Part shown: piece by piece, positions 54,714-64,000 of the stretch
Numbering within the stretch: the stretch's first letter is position 1
Layout: every line of letters starts with the position of its first letter
Origin: Paralithodes platypus
Lineage: Eukaryota; Arthropoda; Malacostraca; Decapoda; Lithodidae
Length of the DNA stretch: 64,000 nt
Direction of reading: 5' to 3'
Assembly: GCA_032716605.1 (NCBI GenBank)
Contig: CM064538.1
Location: 22,410,951 to 22,474,950 of the forward strand
Translations under genes and position numbers: made by a program
Notes under the pieces: model-generated
Database searches by the model: none
Told to the model about the DNA's origin: nothing
What the model saw: only the letters and a program-made list of their open reading frames with translations

Positions 54714-55487
54714 ATGGCTGGAAATAAATGTAGTATGATTACGGGGGTGCTGTTGGTGGGAGTGGTGGTACTGGATCTTCTTATCAACTTCGTAGTTGTC
54801 CTTATGGTTATGTTGGGACTGGGAGAGGAGCCTTACATCGGCCTTACCACGTATCCCAGCAACAATATCGTGTACCAACAACAGGAGAACAACTCATCAT
54901 ACGCCACACAAATTAACGAGTTCTTTCAAAACCAATCCAAAATCATCAACAAATACAACTTAACGGCCTGCTACTCTACGACAAAACCGGTGAACTTCTG
55001 TAGCTTCAAACCCGACTGGCTGAGTGATATCGGGGAATGTACAGAAGCCGGGCACTGGGGCTTCAACGGTACCGGCCCCTGTCTCCTCATCACCACCCCA
55101 AAGGTACCCAAATGGATTCCTGACGTTTACATGGTGATGGAGGACCCACCAGATAACATGCCACAGCGTCTCAAGGACCACATTTTAGAGAGTTACCAGG
55201 ACGTGATACCTAAGTTCCTTTGGGTGTCCTGTGATACTAATGGAAGCTTTGATGGTCGGATAAGCTTGGTGCCCTGGCAAGGTTTTCCATCGTACTACTT
55301 TCCCTACCAAAAGAACGACTCTTACATACAGCCAGTGTTGGGTATGCACATCTCAGGCCTAATAAAGGGAATACCGCTGGTCATTGAGTGTGCACACCAT
55401 CCACATAACGAATGTTTTAACCCTTTAGCAGAATGCTTCACAACACTTTTGACCAATGACTCTGTTTATGTAACTTATTCGGATTAA
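54714..55487 (+). CDS. Na,K-ATPase beta-subunit-like protein, intronless
   Basis: 257 intact codons from ATG 54714. A short cytoplasmic N-terminus, one transmembrane helix (about residues 8-34), then a Cys-containing ectodomain. VNFC-x12-C at residues 96-109 fits the beta-subunit signature, followed by GPC (123), a WVSCDTNG-like C173, YYFPYQ...YIQP (194-207) and the VIEC box (226). Host beta subunits are about 300 residues and have introns; this one is short and intronless. Upstream it shares sequence with the polyubiquitin flank, and 3' relics of it occur at 20.8, 28.8 and 56.8 kb among viral-like repeats. It may be a captured or retrocopied host gene carried by the virus. Confidence 0.8.
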   Translation: MAGNKCSMITGVLLVGVVVLDLLINFVVVLMVMLGLGEEPYIGLTTYPSNNIVYQQQENNSSYATQINEFFQNQSKIINKYNLTACYSTTKPVNFCSFKPDWLSDIGECTEAGHWGFNGTGPCLLITTPKVPKWIPDVYMVMEDPPDNMPQRLKDHILESYQDVIPKFLWVSCDTNGSFDGRISLVPWQGFPSYYFPYQKNDSYIQPVLGMHISGLIKGIPLVIECAHHPHNECFNPLAECFTTLLTNDSVYVTYSD

Positions 55488-55579
55488 AAAAATGAAAATT
55501 AAAATTAAAAAATTAAAAAAACTGGGTTTTTTTTTTTACTAGATTGACCATGTTTATGTAACTTTCCTATATATATATA

Positions 55580-55725
55580 TATATATATTAAGGGATATAA
55601 TGGCCACATTCGGCCCCTCGATTCGGCCATGAAAAGAGATGGCACCACCACCACTGTCAACAAAAAAGTACAAGAATGTAAAATGTTCCCTAAACAAGAT
55701 TCTCTTAGACGCTAAAGGGTTAACA
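55580..55725 (+). repeat. Copy of the 28.9-kb small ORF start
   Basis: GGGATATAATGGCCACATTCGG, AAAAGAGATGGCACCACCAC and GTACAAGAATGTAAAATGTTCCC match 28905-29000. A 16-base insertion makes an early stop, so it cannot encode the 28.9-kb peptide. Confidence 0.75.
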
Positions 55726-55729
55726 GGCC

Positions 55730-56877
55730 ACCGTGATTGGCTATATATAAATCCTCCGACCGCCTCTCATCCACATAGACCACACCCCCTTATTTTTTTT
55801 TTCATATAAAAAAGCTGAGGCGGACTAGTAAAGTTAACCCATTCTCCTGGCCTCTCCACTCTGGGCCACCTGTGCTTCTGGTTACCAATGGTCATCCCTC
55901 CTTACCCGAAGAACAACCGAGAAGCCTTCCAACACTCAACTTCTACCTCGATCACTCTGCATTCAGCGTCATAAAAATGTGAAAGGGCTAATGATTTTTT
56001 GACAATATATTGTCATAATTCATTAAACTTTAACTTACTATAAACTAATATCCCTCGTGTTTATCCCTAAACACCCTCAGAGATTTAAAATATCTAGACG
56101 TGTTGAGCTTTTAAATTACCTGAACACCCTCAAAGATTATATTGTCATAATTCATTTAATCTTTAACTTGCCACTAAATCTCGCGCTGAAAATAAAATAA
56201 TTATTTCTAACACCCTCACTCAGAGATTTAAAATATCAAGACGTGTGTGCTGTTTTTAAGACGTGTGTGCTTTTTGAGTGTCATATGTTACTTAGAGATA
56301 TACACGTTTAGGTGTTAGTGGCGGGGTGTTGATAGGATGGGAAAGAATGTAGAGATTGGAAGTTGTTGTTCGGGGAAAAAAAGGTAGTCTCTCCTTGTCA
56401 TTATTTTAACCACATTGCTTGGGACTTCTGGGGGTGTTGGTCTTTTAGCCATTAATTTGTTTCAAATTAATGTTTCCAGAGTATACCACGGGGAGGTAAG
56501 ACCAATTATACTCCATATTCAATTTAGAGAATATACCATGGATTCCTTTTTAATTAGATTAGGGGTATAGTTAACACAATATTATCATAATTCACTAACT
56601 AACGCTTCACCGTACTACTCACACCTCCGTCACATGTATGGACATATTATTCCTTATACAAAAATATATATAATATATATAATTATATAGACATAGGTTA
56701 ATAGTGAAAAAAATAGTTGGTTAATCAATGTATTAGGAAAGATTACTTAATACATAATATAAACAGGGTCAAAATGTCAGTTTGTTAAAGTGTTGTGAAG
56801 CATTCCTCTAAAGGGTTAAGGTATTCAAATTCCAACCCTACCGCAAATATCCCATAAGGTCATTTGGCTGCTAAGCG
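55730..56877. other. Non-coding, AT-rich
   Basis: AACACCCTCAAAGATT and AGATTTAAAATATC with AAGACGTGT are repeated at 56075-56265. A relic of the beta-like gene 3' end lies at 56760-56820 (-). An AT microsatellite lies at 56665-56690. No gene is supported. Confidence 0.5.
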
Positions 56878-57075
56878 ATTAACCCTCTCCGACATACGAT
56901 GCAATTTTGAGCCTATTAGGGATACTTTAAAACCTTTGTTACCATTAGGGATATTTAGAAACCTTTAGTTGCAGTTGTCTTTGAGTTAACTGTGGACAGA
57001 AAACTAATTTGGAGAGAGTGAGATAACTCTATTTATACTGGCAACCTCTGAGTCATTGAGTCCGAAAGGGTTAAG
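56878..57075 (+). repeat. Dispersed intergenic repeat, copy near 57 kb
   Basis: TTAACCCTCTCCGACATACG, GATGCAATTTTGAGCCTATT and GTTGTCTTTGAGTTAACTG match 10010-10235 and 10670-10890. Confidence 0.75.
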
Positions 57076-57080
57076 ATACA

Positions 57081-57482
57081 TTATTTTTTAGATTTATTAC
57101 CTATTGTAACGAACTTTATGTCTACGTTACCCATTACAGTGTTAACAATCTTTATTAAATTATTGGCATAAACTGCCCTCTTGGATTGGGGGTGTAAACC
57201 TTTCGTGAAATTAGGGTCATGTAATATATTAGGGTCATGCAAGAACTCGTATACATTCTCATCCTCCTCATCCTTTTGTTTAATGGGAGTAAGGGTAATA
57301 ATATTAGTGCATAATGCCGTAGTAATAAATGCCCTAATATTATTAACATACATGGCATTACTTAAATGAGACTTGGAACCACCATTGATTTGGCTGTCCA
57401 GGTCTTCGATCATGTCCCTTAAATTGTTTACATCCATTACATCATTCTCTTTTACGGTTTCTGGAATGTTTCCATTCTCCAT
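57081..57482 (-). CDS. Orphan acidic protein, 133 aa
   Basis: An intact ORF with ATG at 57482, acidic at the N-terminus (MENGNIPETVKENDVMDVNN). Two similar segments, NAMYVNNIRAFITTALCTN and RAVYANNLIKIVNTVMGN, suggest an internal duplication of a helical unit. A 12-base duplication codes HDPN twice. It is AT-rich and intronless like the other viral-like orphans. No family is recognised. Confidence 0.45.
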   Translation of the reverse strand: MENGNIPETVKENDVMDVNNLRDMIEDLDSQINGGSKSHLSNAMYVNNIRAFITTALCTNIITLTPIKQKDEEDENVYEFLHDPNILHDPNFTKGLHPQSKRAVYANNLIKIVNTVMGNVDIKFVTIGNKSKK

Positions 57483-57794
57483 TCTTTCAGAGTGTATAAT
57501 CTCTGTATAATCTGTATAATCTCAGAGTTGTATAATCTCTGGGTACTTTAACCAAAATCTGAAATGGAAAATATACTAAAATTAACAAAAATTATTATTA
57601 AAAATAATTTAAATTATGTAAAGTAATACATATATAAAATGGGTATGGGAAATGTACAAACTATGCTTTATAAAGGCAGGGATGTAGTTGGTTGCAAGAG
57701 TTCCAAATTACCACTAGAGGGCAAAGTTTATTTGAAAGGATATTGCAGGGGTTTGTATATACCTTGTATTGAATTATATAGATTTTTTGTTTAA

Positions 57795-58390
57795 GAGACA
57801 ATGAACAGACGAAGGAAAAATATAGATACAACAAAAAGGTCCATATATCTAAAGGCATCCTCCATTCATAAAATGTTTGTAACAACTGGATTTAAACATT
57901 TGTAGATTGTAAGTTTGTGGAAATCAATTCAAGGGAAGTGAATTCCAAAGAGTAGTAGCTCTGGGGATAAATGAATTCTGATAAGCAGAACTTCTGCATT
58001 GTAGGGGGAAGTGAAAATTCATGGGCGCTCTCAGCTGGCACAATTGAAGTAAGTTCCTCGGAACAATTGCTGTGAAAATATCTGTAGAATAATACAAGGG
58101 ATGCAACGTTTCTTCGTATGAATAATATAGGAAGGTCCTGTGTGATTGTAGGGTTATTTATTAATCTAATCTAACAACTTTATTCTACCCCACAGAGGTG
58201 AACAGTAATCCATCTGGAACGCACATATGACTCTTTATATATTAAGGTAACTTGCATCGTCAGTGAAGGAATTCTAGAACTCTATTAACAGGAAAAGTCC
58301 CAGTTTTTTAGAGGCATTCTTAGCAATGCTTCTAACATAATGTTTTCCAGCTCAAGTTAGTAGTTAAGTTACCACTGAGATAATGTCAAT
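57795..58390 (-). mobile_element. Truncated LINE 3' fragment
   Basis: This matches the 3' end of the LINE at 21075-21720 (TTAAGAGACAATGAACRGA, AAAGGCATCCTCCATTCATA, CAATTGCTGTGAAAATATCTG), with deletions of about 40 and 60 bp. It is 5'-truncated, as is usual for LINE copies. Confidence 0.85.
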
Positions 58391-58900
58391 TACAATGTAA
58401 TAAATGTACATTTTTATCACCTTCGGTCATGAGTGACCAGGGCCATACGCGGGTTGGAACCAGTCTCCATAAGAACAGAATAGTATACACTGATACAGAA
58501 AAAACTTAACATTTCCACCAGAACGCATGGGAAACATGAAGACACATGTGTGTGTGAGGACACTCTCCCAGAAAGATAAAATAAATAAACTCTTATCTCC
58601 ACTAGACATATTAGGTCCACACAGAATAAGCTAAACATAGCAAATACACATTATCAAAACAATATAAAATATAGAAAAAATACAAATTATAAATAGGGGG
58701 AGAGAGAGGGAGAGAATACCTTTTATGTCGGGAGTAGCTTTAAATTGTAATTAGGTCTCTGTGAGATGGCACTATTTATATGTTTGGAAAAAGGGGGGTG
58801 GTTTAGGTGGTTAGATGGGGGGGTTGGTGAGTCTAAATAAAGGTGTGTGTGTGTTATATGCTGAACGTCGCAAAACATAACACACACACACATAGACTCT

Positions 58901-59000
58901 NNNNNNNNNNNNNNNNNNNNNNNNNNNNNNNNNNNNNNNNNNNNNNNNNNNNNNNNNNNNNNNNNNNNNNNNNNNNNNNNNNNNNNNNNNNNNNNNNNNN
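58901..59000. other. Assembly gap (100 N)
   Basis: A run of exactly 100 N flanked by CA/TG microsatellite on the left and GGT-rich sequence on the right. The true gap length is unknown. Confidence 0.99.
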
Positions 59001-59689
59001 GGTGGTGGTGTTGACCACCAATTAGGGTAGGGTCCCTTTTCTGACCCGTGGGTCAGGTCAAAAAATGAAACTCAACCCTATTTGTGTCAACACTTACCCA
59101 CCATCTCCACCACAACCAACACCCATCTCCACCACCACCACCATTTGTTATTTTTGTGTTTAGGCCTATTTTATTATTTGTATGATTGTATTTATTAATA
59201 TACCTGTTATTCCTGTGTATTGGGATCACCCATAAAAAAGTATTTATATTGGTTATTAATTTATATTTTTGCTGCTTATATTATAATTTATTATTATTAT
59301 TATTATTATTATTTATTATTAGTATTAGTTATTTATTATTTATTATTTATTATTTATTATTATTTAGTTATTATACCCAACATAAAATGTCACCCACCAC
59401 AAACTCTTATTCTATATAATATATATATTATGTATAATATATATATATTATATATATCGACGGTATTATATATTATATATATATAATTTTATATATATAT
59501 TTTTTGTTTTTCTTTTTTATTCGGGGTAGGCCCAGCATTATCAGATATAATATTTTTTTTTTTTTTGTTTGGGGGAGCCTATATATAATAGATTTTTTTT
59601 TATTTTTTTGTTTTCCCTATACCCCACCTCCCCCCTATGATGTATGTCTAATCTATATTACATATATCTAGGCCTACTGTATATAGATG

Positions 59690-59850
59690 CCTCCACATTT
59701 CTGTCAACACAGTGGTGTTAGGGTGGTGGTGGTGTTAGGTGTGGGAGTTGTGGTGGTGGTGATGGTAGTTGTGGTGGTGGTGATGGTAGTTGTGGTGGTG
59801 GTGTATGGTATGTTGTGGGTGGTGGATGATGGTAGTTGTGGTGGTTTTCA
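59690..59850 (+). repeat. GGT/GTT-rich microsatellite
   Basis: Runs of GTGGTGGTGATGGTAGTT repeated; also GGTGGTGG at 59001. Any ORF here is low complexity. Confidence 0.85.
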
Positions 59851-59959
59851 CACCTTCGAATTACACGCCCTTGGCTTCACACATCCCAATAGGGTACCTG
59901 GACATGAGTTGACCTGAGTGGACCTTCACTAAGACAGTCACTTGGATTTCTTGTATTTA

Positions 59960-62050
59960 CTATGTTTTTTATTTATAACCCCCACCCCCATTATATCCCC
60001 CTCCCCCTCCCTCCCCAATTATATCCCCCTCCCACTCCCTCCCAATTACACATCCCCCTCCCCCTCCTCACCATTATAACCACTCCACCTTCCTCCCCAT
60101 TATACCTCCCTCCCCCATTAGATTATATATTATCATTTATTATATATTATTATTATTATATTATTATTATACTCCTCCCCTCCCTCATCCCCCTCCACCA
60201 CGTTCCCCCTGCCCCCATATAAATATTACTAGGCTCGTATCTATTTATTATAGATTATTATTATACTCCTACCCTCCCTCCCCCTCCCCCTCCCCACATA
60301 TATATATATATTATATATAATATAATATATATTTTTTTTTTTTTTTTTGGCGTGGGAGGTTTATTTTTTATTTTTATGTTATTTTATTTTCTAATTGTAG
60401 CTTGATATAGAGATCTATCTACTATATAATATAATGATATATAATATATCATTCGTATTTATGTATGTATCTGTTATGCCCCCTCCCCCTCCCCACATAC
60501 CCCGCTCCCCCCATTATAGCTTTATGTAATTTATCTATGTTATGCCCCCTCCCCAAGATACCCCCACTCCCCCCATATACTCTTTATGTATTTTAGCTAT
60601 GTTCTGCCCCTCCCCCCCATATACCCCATTCCCCCCATATAATCTTTATATATTATCTATGTTATGCCCCCTCCCCCGCCCTCCCCCCCCATTATACCCC
60701 CTCCCCTCCCTCCCCCATTATTCCCCCCTCCCCCCCATTATACCCCCTTACTCCCTCCCCCTTCGCATCCCATCCTCCCTCCACCTCCCCCAATTAATCT
60801 ATATATAATCATAATATAATTCGGTTTATGTATTTATCCAGTTTATGCCCCATCCCCTCCCTCCCTCCCCATTTATAACCCCCTCCCTCCACAATTACCC
60901 CCCTCCCCCCTCCCCCTCCCCCCAGATATATAAAAATATATATTTTTTTTTTTTTTTTTTTTTTTTGGGTGGGGGAGGGTTATTTTTTATTTTTATTTTA
61001 TTTTATTGTTCTCATTGTAGATTGAAGATATATATATATATAGATATATATATTATATACTATATATATAAAAGCATTCGTATTTAGTGTATTTATCTAG
61101 TTTATGCCCCCTCCCCCTCTTCACCAAGTATACACCCTCCCCCTCTTCCCCCATTATCCCCCCATCCCCCATATATATAATATAATCATTCGTATTGATG
61201 TTTTTATCTGTTATGCCCCCTCCCCCATATAACCCACTCCCCCCATATAAGTCTTTATGATTTATCTATGTATACCCCTCCCCCCCTCCCCAATTATTCC
61301 CCTTCCCCTCCCTCCCCCCCCCATTATACCCCCTCCCTCCCCATTCTACCTCCTCCCTCCCCTCCTCAACTACGGCCCTCCCCCTCCCCCTCCCCCTCCA
61401 CCAATATATATATATAAGATATATATATATATATTTTTTTTTGTTTGGGTGGGGGAGGGCTTATTTTTTTATTGGATTTTATTTATTTTTTCTAATTGTA
61501 GATTGATATATATATACCGTATATATATGTATATATATATATATATCTATATATTATACTAATAATAGTCGTATTTAGGTATTTATCTAAGTTATGCCCC
61601 CTCCCCCTCCCACCCCATTATTCACCCTCCCCCTCTTACCCAAGATACCCCCCTCCCCCCATCTATATATATATATAATATAATTCCGTGTTTTATGTAT
61701 TTATCTGTTATGCCCCCTCCCCAATATACCCCACTCCCCCCATATAATCTTTATGTAGTTATCTTGTGATGCCCCTCCCCAATAGACCCACTACCCAATA
61801 TAATTCTTTATGTATTATATGTTATGCTCCTCCCCCCCTCCCCATATTACCCCACATTCCCATCCCTGCCCCCCCAATTATACCCACTCCCTCCCCCCCA
61901 TTATACCTCCCTCCCCCCCCATTATTTACCCCCTCCCTCCCTCCCCCCCCTCCTCCCTCCCCCTCCCCCTCCCCCATATATGAGATATAATATATGTATC
62001 ACATCTAGACATATTTTTTTTTTTTTTTTTTTTGTGTTTAGATTAATAAA
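59960..62050. repeat. Pyrimidine-rich satellite with higher-order unit
   Basis: CCCCCTCCCC-type tracts alternate with a unit made of a TA microsatellite, a long T-run, GGGTGGGGGAGGG, TTATTTTTTATTTTTATTTTA, CTAATTGTAGATTGA, another TA tract, then TTCGTATTTATGTATTTATC and GTTATGCCCCCTCCCC. The unit is seen at about 60300, 60935, 61430 and 62010, and again at 63660-64000. No genes. Confidence 0.8.
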
Positions 62051-62099
62051 TAGATATATTTTTTATATATATTATATTATATATATATATATAGATAAT

Positions 62100-63650
62100 T
62101 GTTACGTATCCCCTTGATCCTGCAAGGGTTAAACTGATTGAACTCTAGATAGCACAGAGATATATATTAAGGGATCAGTCAGCTGAAGGCAAAACAAAAG
62201 TAAACTCTATAAAATAATTTCCTGTTGTTGATCCATTTTCCTTTTGATGATTAGGACTTGGTATCCTTTATTGGGACTGATACTCTTTACTTATGAAAAA
62301 AATACTGAAACTAATTAAAGTCATGAGCATTATAAAGAATTATTATTTTAACCAAGCCTTAGTAGGTATGGTATGAAACGAATAAGTTATAGCTAAGAAG
62401 GATAAAAAATTAATTTTTATAAAAAGTCTTGAAATAAATATAAAGTAGAATATTTCTGTCTCTACCTTTTGAAATGAATAGATCGTTTTTTCTTCTATGT
62501 CCTTTTATTTTATATTTAATGTAAATTATTTTGGTTCGTGTCTTACGTTAATGTATTTATATTAGTATTATCATAAGGAGTACATATCAAAGTCACATAA
62601 AAAGTTGAATTACTTTATATAATTAGTTAAATTATTTCTTAACCACGTACCATTGAGGTATTGATTATGAGTAAATAAAGTTACAGGATCGTTTTCTAGT
62701 GCGATCAGGTCTCCACTCAATAACATGAAAAGCAAAAATATATATATTTGAAGCAAAAGAATTTTCTTCAGCTTAGCGAAAATCACTAGAAGTAATATTA
62801 ACACAGCCTGTTAGTCTAAGGCGATATACTAATACGAGGGGACAATAGCATCACAGTACTAAACACCATTAAGCAATGTAAGCTAATTCAAAGAAAATGA
62901 AAGAACTAGTAATGTATTAATATAAAACAATAGTTATTACTTTCATTCATAACCCAATTAATTTAAAGAGTTGCTTTAGTCCACAAGTTAGTCAACTAAA
63001 ATGTTAATACCTAATATATGCATTAACGTTAATTCCATATCAAATAAGTTAAGTACATAAATAGTAGCCCGTGAAACGTAATTCGCAATCAAATCGTGAA
63101 GCACAGTAATAGTAGCGTTCACGTTAATTCCCAATAAAATAGTTGAAAAACACAGTACACACATTAAACACAATCACGGTAATTCCAATCACATATCTCA
63201 CTAACCACATAACGTAAGTGTTCTACACCGAACACACTTAACACACATTTATATAATCTGACTTGCCAGTCACAATTCCCATTATAACTACTTCACCCCC
63301 GTCTGCCTCCAGCTGCAAGTTCAACCGTCACCAACTCCACATGAGATGATTGTTGACTGCCCACAAACTCGGGTCTTAATACCAAACAATGAGGGGTAGG
63401 AAACGAATAAGGAGGCGGCGGGTGGTGCGCGCTCCATCATAGTCTCCTCGAATCACCCATAACAGGTGGTCGTCCACTCACAGCTCCTGGCGTAGGAGAA
63501 ACGTCATAGCATGGTCATCGAGGTATGGGCGAGCTGGTATGGGGCGAGAAGATGGTTTGCCCACTCGCTCGTTCGCTCGCTAGTCTGCTCACCACTTGGG
63601 TATTGGCTCCTTGAACTCTATTCTTAACTCTGAAATTAACCATACAGGTT
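62100..63650. other. Unique AT-rich sequence, no gene seen
   Basis: Only short ORFs (60-65 codons) without motifs. ATTAACGTTAATTCC-like pieces recur at about 63025 and 63120. It becomes more GC-balanced from 63290 to 63600. It has none of the viral-like repeats and may be host flank. Confidence 0.5.
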
Positions 63651-63654
63651 TTTT

Positions 63655-64000
63655 TTTTCCGGTATGTAAGAAATATTATATATCATTCGTATTTATATAT
63701 TATCTAAGTAGCCCCCTCCCCCTCCCCTCCCCCCCCCCATTATCCCTCACCCTACCCCTCCCCCTACCCCAAATTATATATACTTATATATATATATATA
63801 TTTATTTTTTTGTATTTATTTGGGTGGGGGAGGGTTATTTTTTATTTTTATTTTATTTTATTTTTCTAATTGTAGATTGATACATATATACTGTATATAT
63901 GTATATATATATTATAGATATATATATAAATATATATATAGCATTCGTATTTATGTATTTTATCTAAAGTTATGCCCCCTCCCCTCCCCCATTATACACC
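63655..64000. repeat. Further copy of the pyrimidine-rich satellite unit
   Basis: Same order as in 59960-62050: CCCCCTCCCC tract, TA tract, GGGTGGGGGAGGG, TTATTTTTTATTTTTATTTTA, TTGTAGATTGATA and ATTCGTATTTATGTATTTTATC. It runs off the window. Confidence 0.8.

Noticed and set aside
59186..62117. ORFs in the satellite region
   Set aside because: Low-complexity Pro/Leu/Tyr/Ile translation of microsatellites; one spans the N gap.

Overview
The window is eukaryotic. It has AATAAA polyadenylation signals, TATA boxes and Kozak contexts, DIRS-type and LINE retrotransposons, a polyubiquitin gene, a Na,K-ATPase beta-like gene, long microsatellites and one 100-base assembly gap. Mixed in are remnants of a large DNA virus: three copies of a gene with the features of PIF-0/p74, the oral-infectivity envelope protein of baculo-, nudi-, hytrosa- and nimaviruses, together with AT-rich intronless orphan genes. 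DIRS elements plus an endogenous PIF-bearing virus plus extreme microsatellite content fit a marine arthropod best, most likely a decapod crustacean carrying a nimavirus-like endogenous virus. That host and virus assignment is inference, not proof.

Layout. 1-4397: a decayed DIRS retrotransposon copy on the + strand. 4.4-20.9 kb: viral-like block with tandem repeats, PIF-0 copies A and B, VIT-VWA copies A and B, and orphan genes at 12.1-15.9 kb, one of them FLYWCH-like. 21.05-24.3 kb: a LINE on the - strand. 24.7-27.2 kb: a broken Gag/tyrosine-recombinase gene with proline-rich repeats. 27.5-28.3 kb: a 327-bp tandem repeat. 28.3-28.9 kb: an inverted copy of sequence from 20.4-20.9 kb. 29.7-31.0 kb: a scrambled polyubiquitin gene (-). 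31.3-39.7 kb: a nearly complete DIRS element (-). 39.7-46.8 kb: a second viral-like block with VIT-VWA copy D, two intact orphan genes and PIF-0 copy C, the most complete. 46.85-52.86 kb: a 6-kb unit bounded by 84-bp inverted repeats, holding two convergent broken genes, one a VWA/zinc-finger/RING-like protein of about 1,000 codons. 53-58.4 kb: a 45-bp tandem repeat, LINE relics, the beta-subunit gene and an orphan ORF. 58.9-64 kb: assembly gap, then pyrimidine-rich satellite and microsatellite DNA.

How the parts relate. PIF-0, a small ORF, a hairpin/polyA module and a VIT-VWA gene recur in the same order in copies B and C. PIF-0 and VIT-VWA are also adjacent, fused by a deletion, in copy A. 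This points to one ancestral viral gene block that was copied and rearranged. Unrelated genes (PIF-0 unit, polyubiquitin, a 15.4-kb orphan) share the same 3' module. Most viral-like genes are frameshifted or stopped, but several orphans remain open.

The strongest anomaly is the first DIRS copy. Its coding strand has lost most adenines relative to the intact copy, with A replaced by C, G or T, while its terminal repeat stays about 98% identical.
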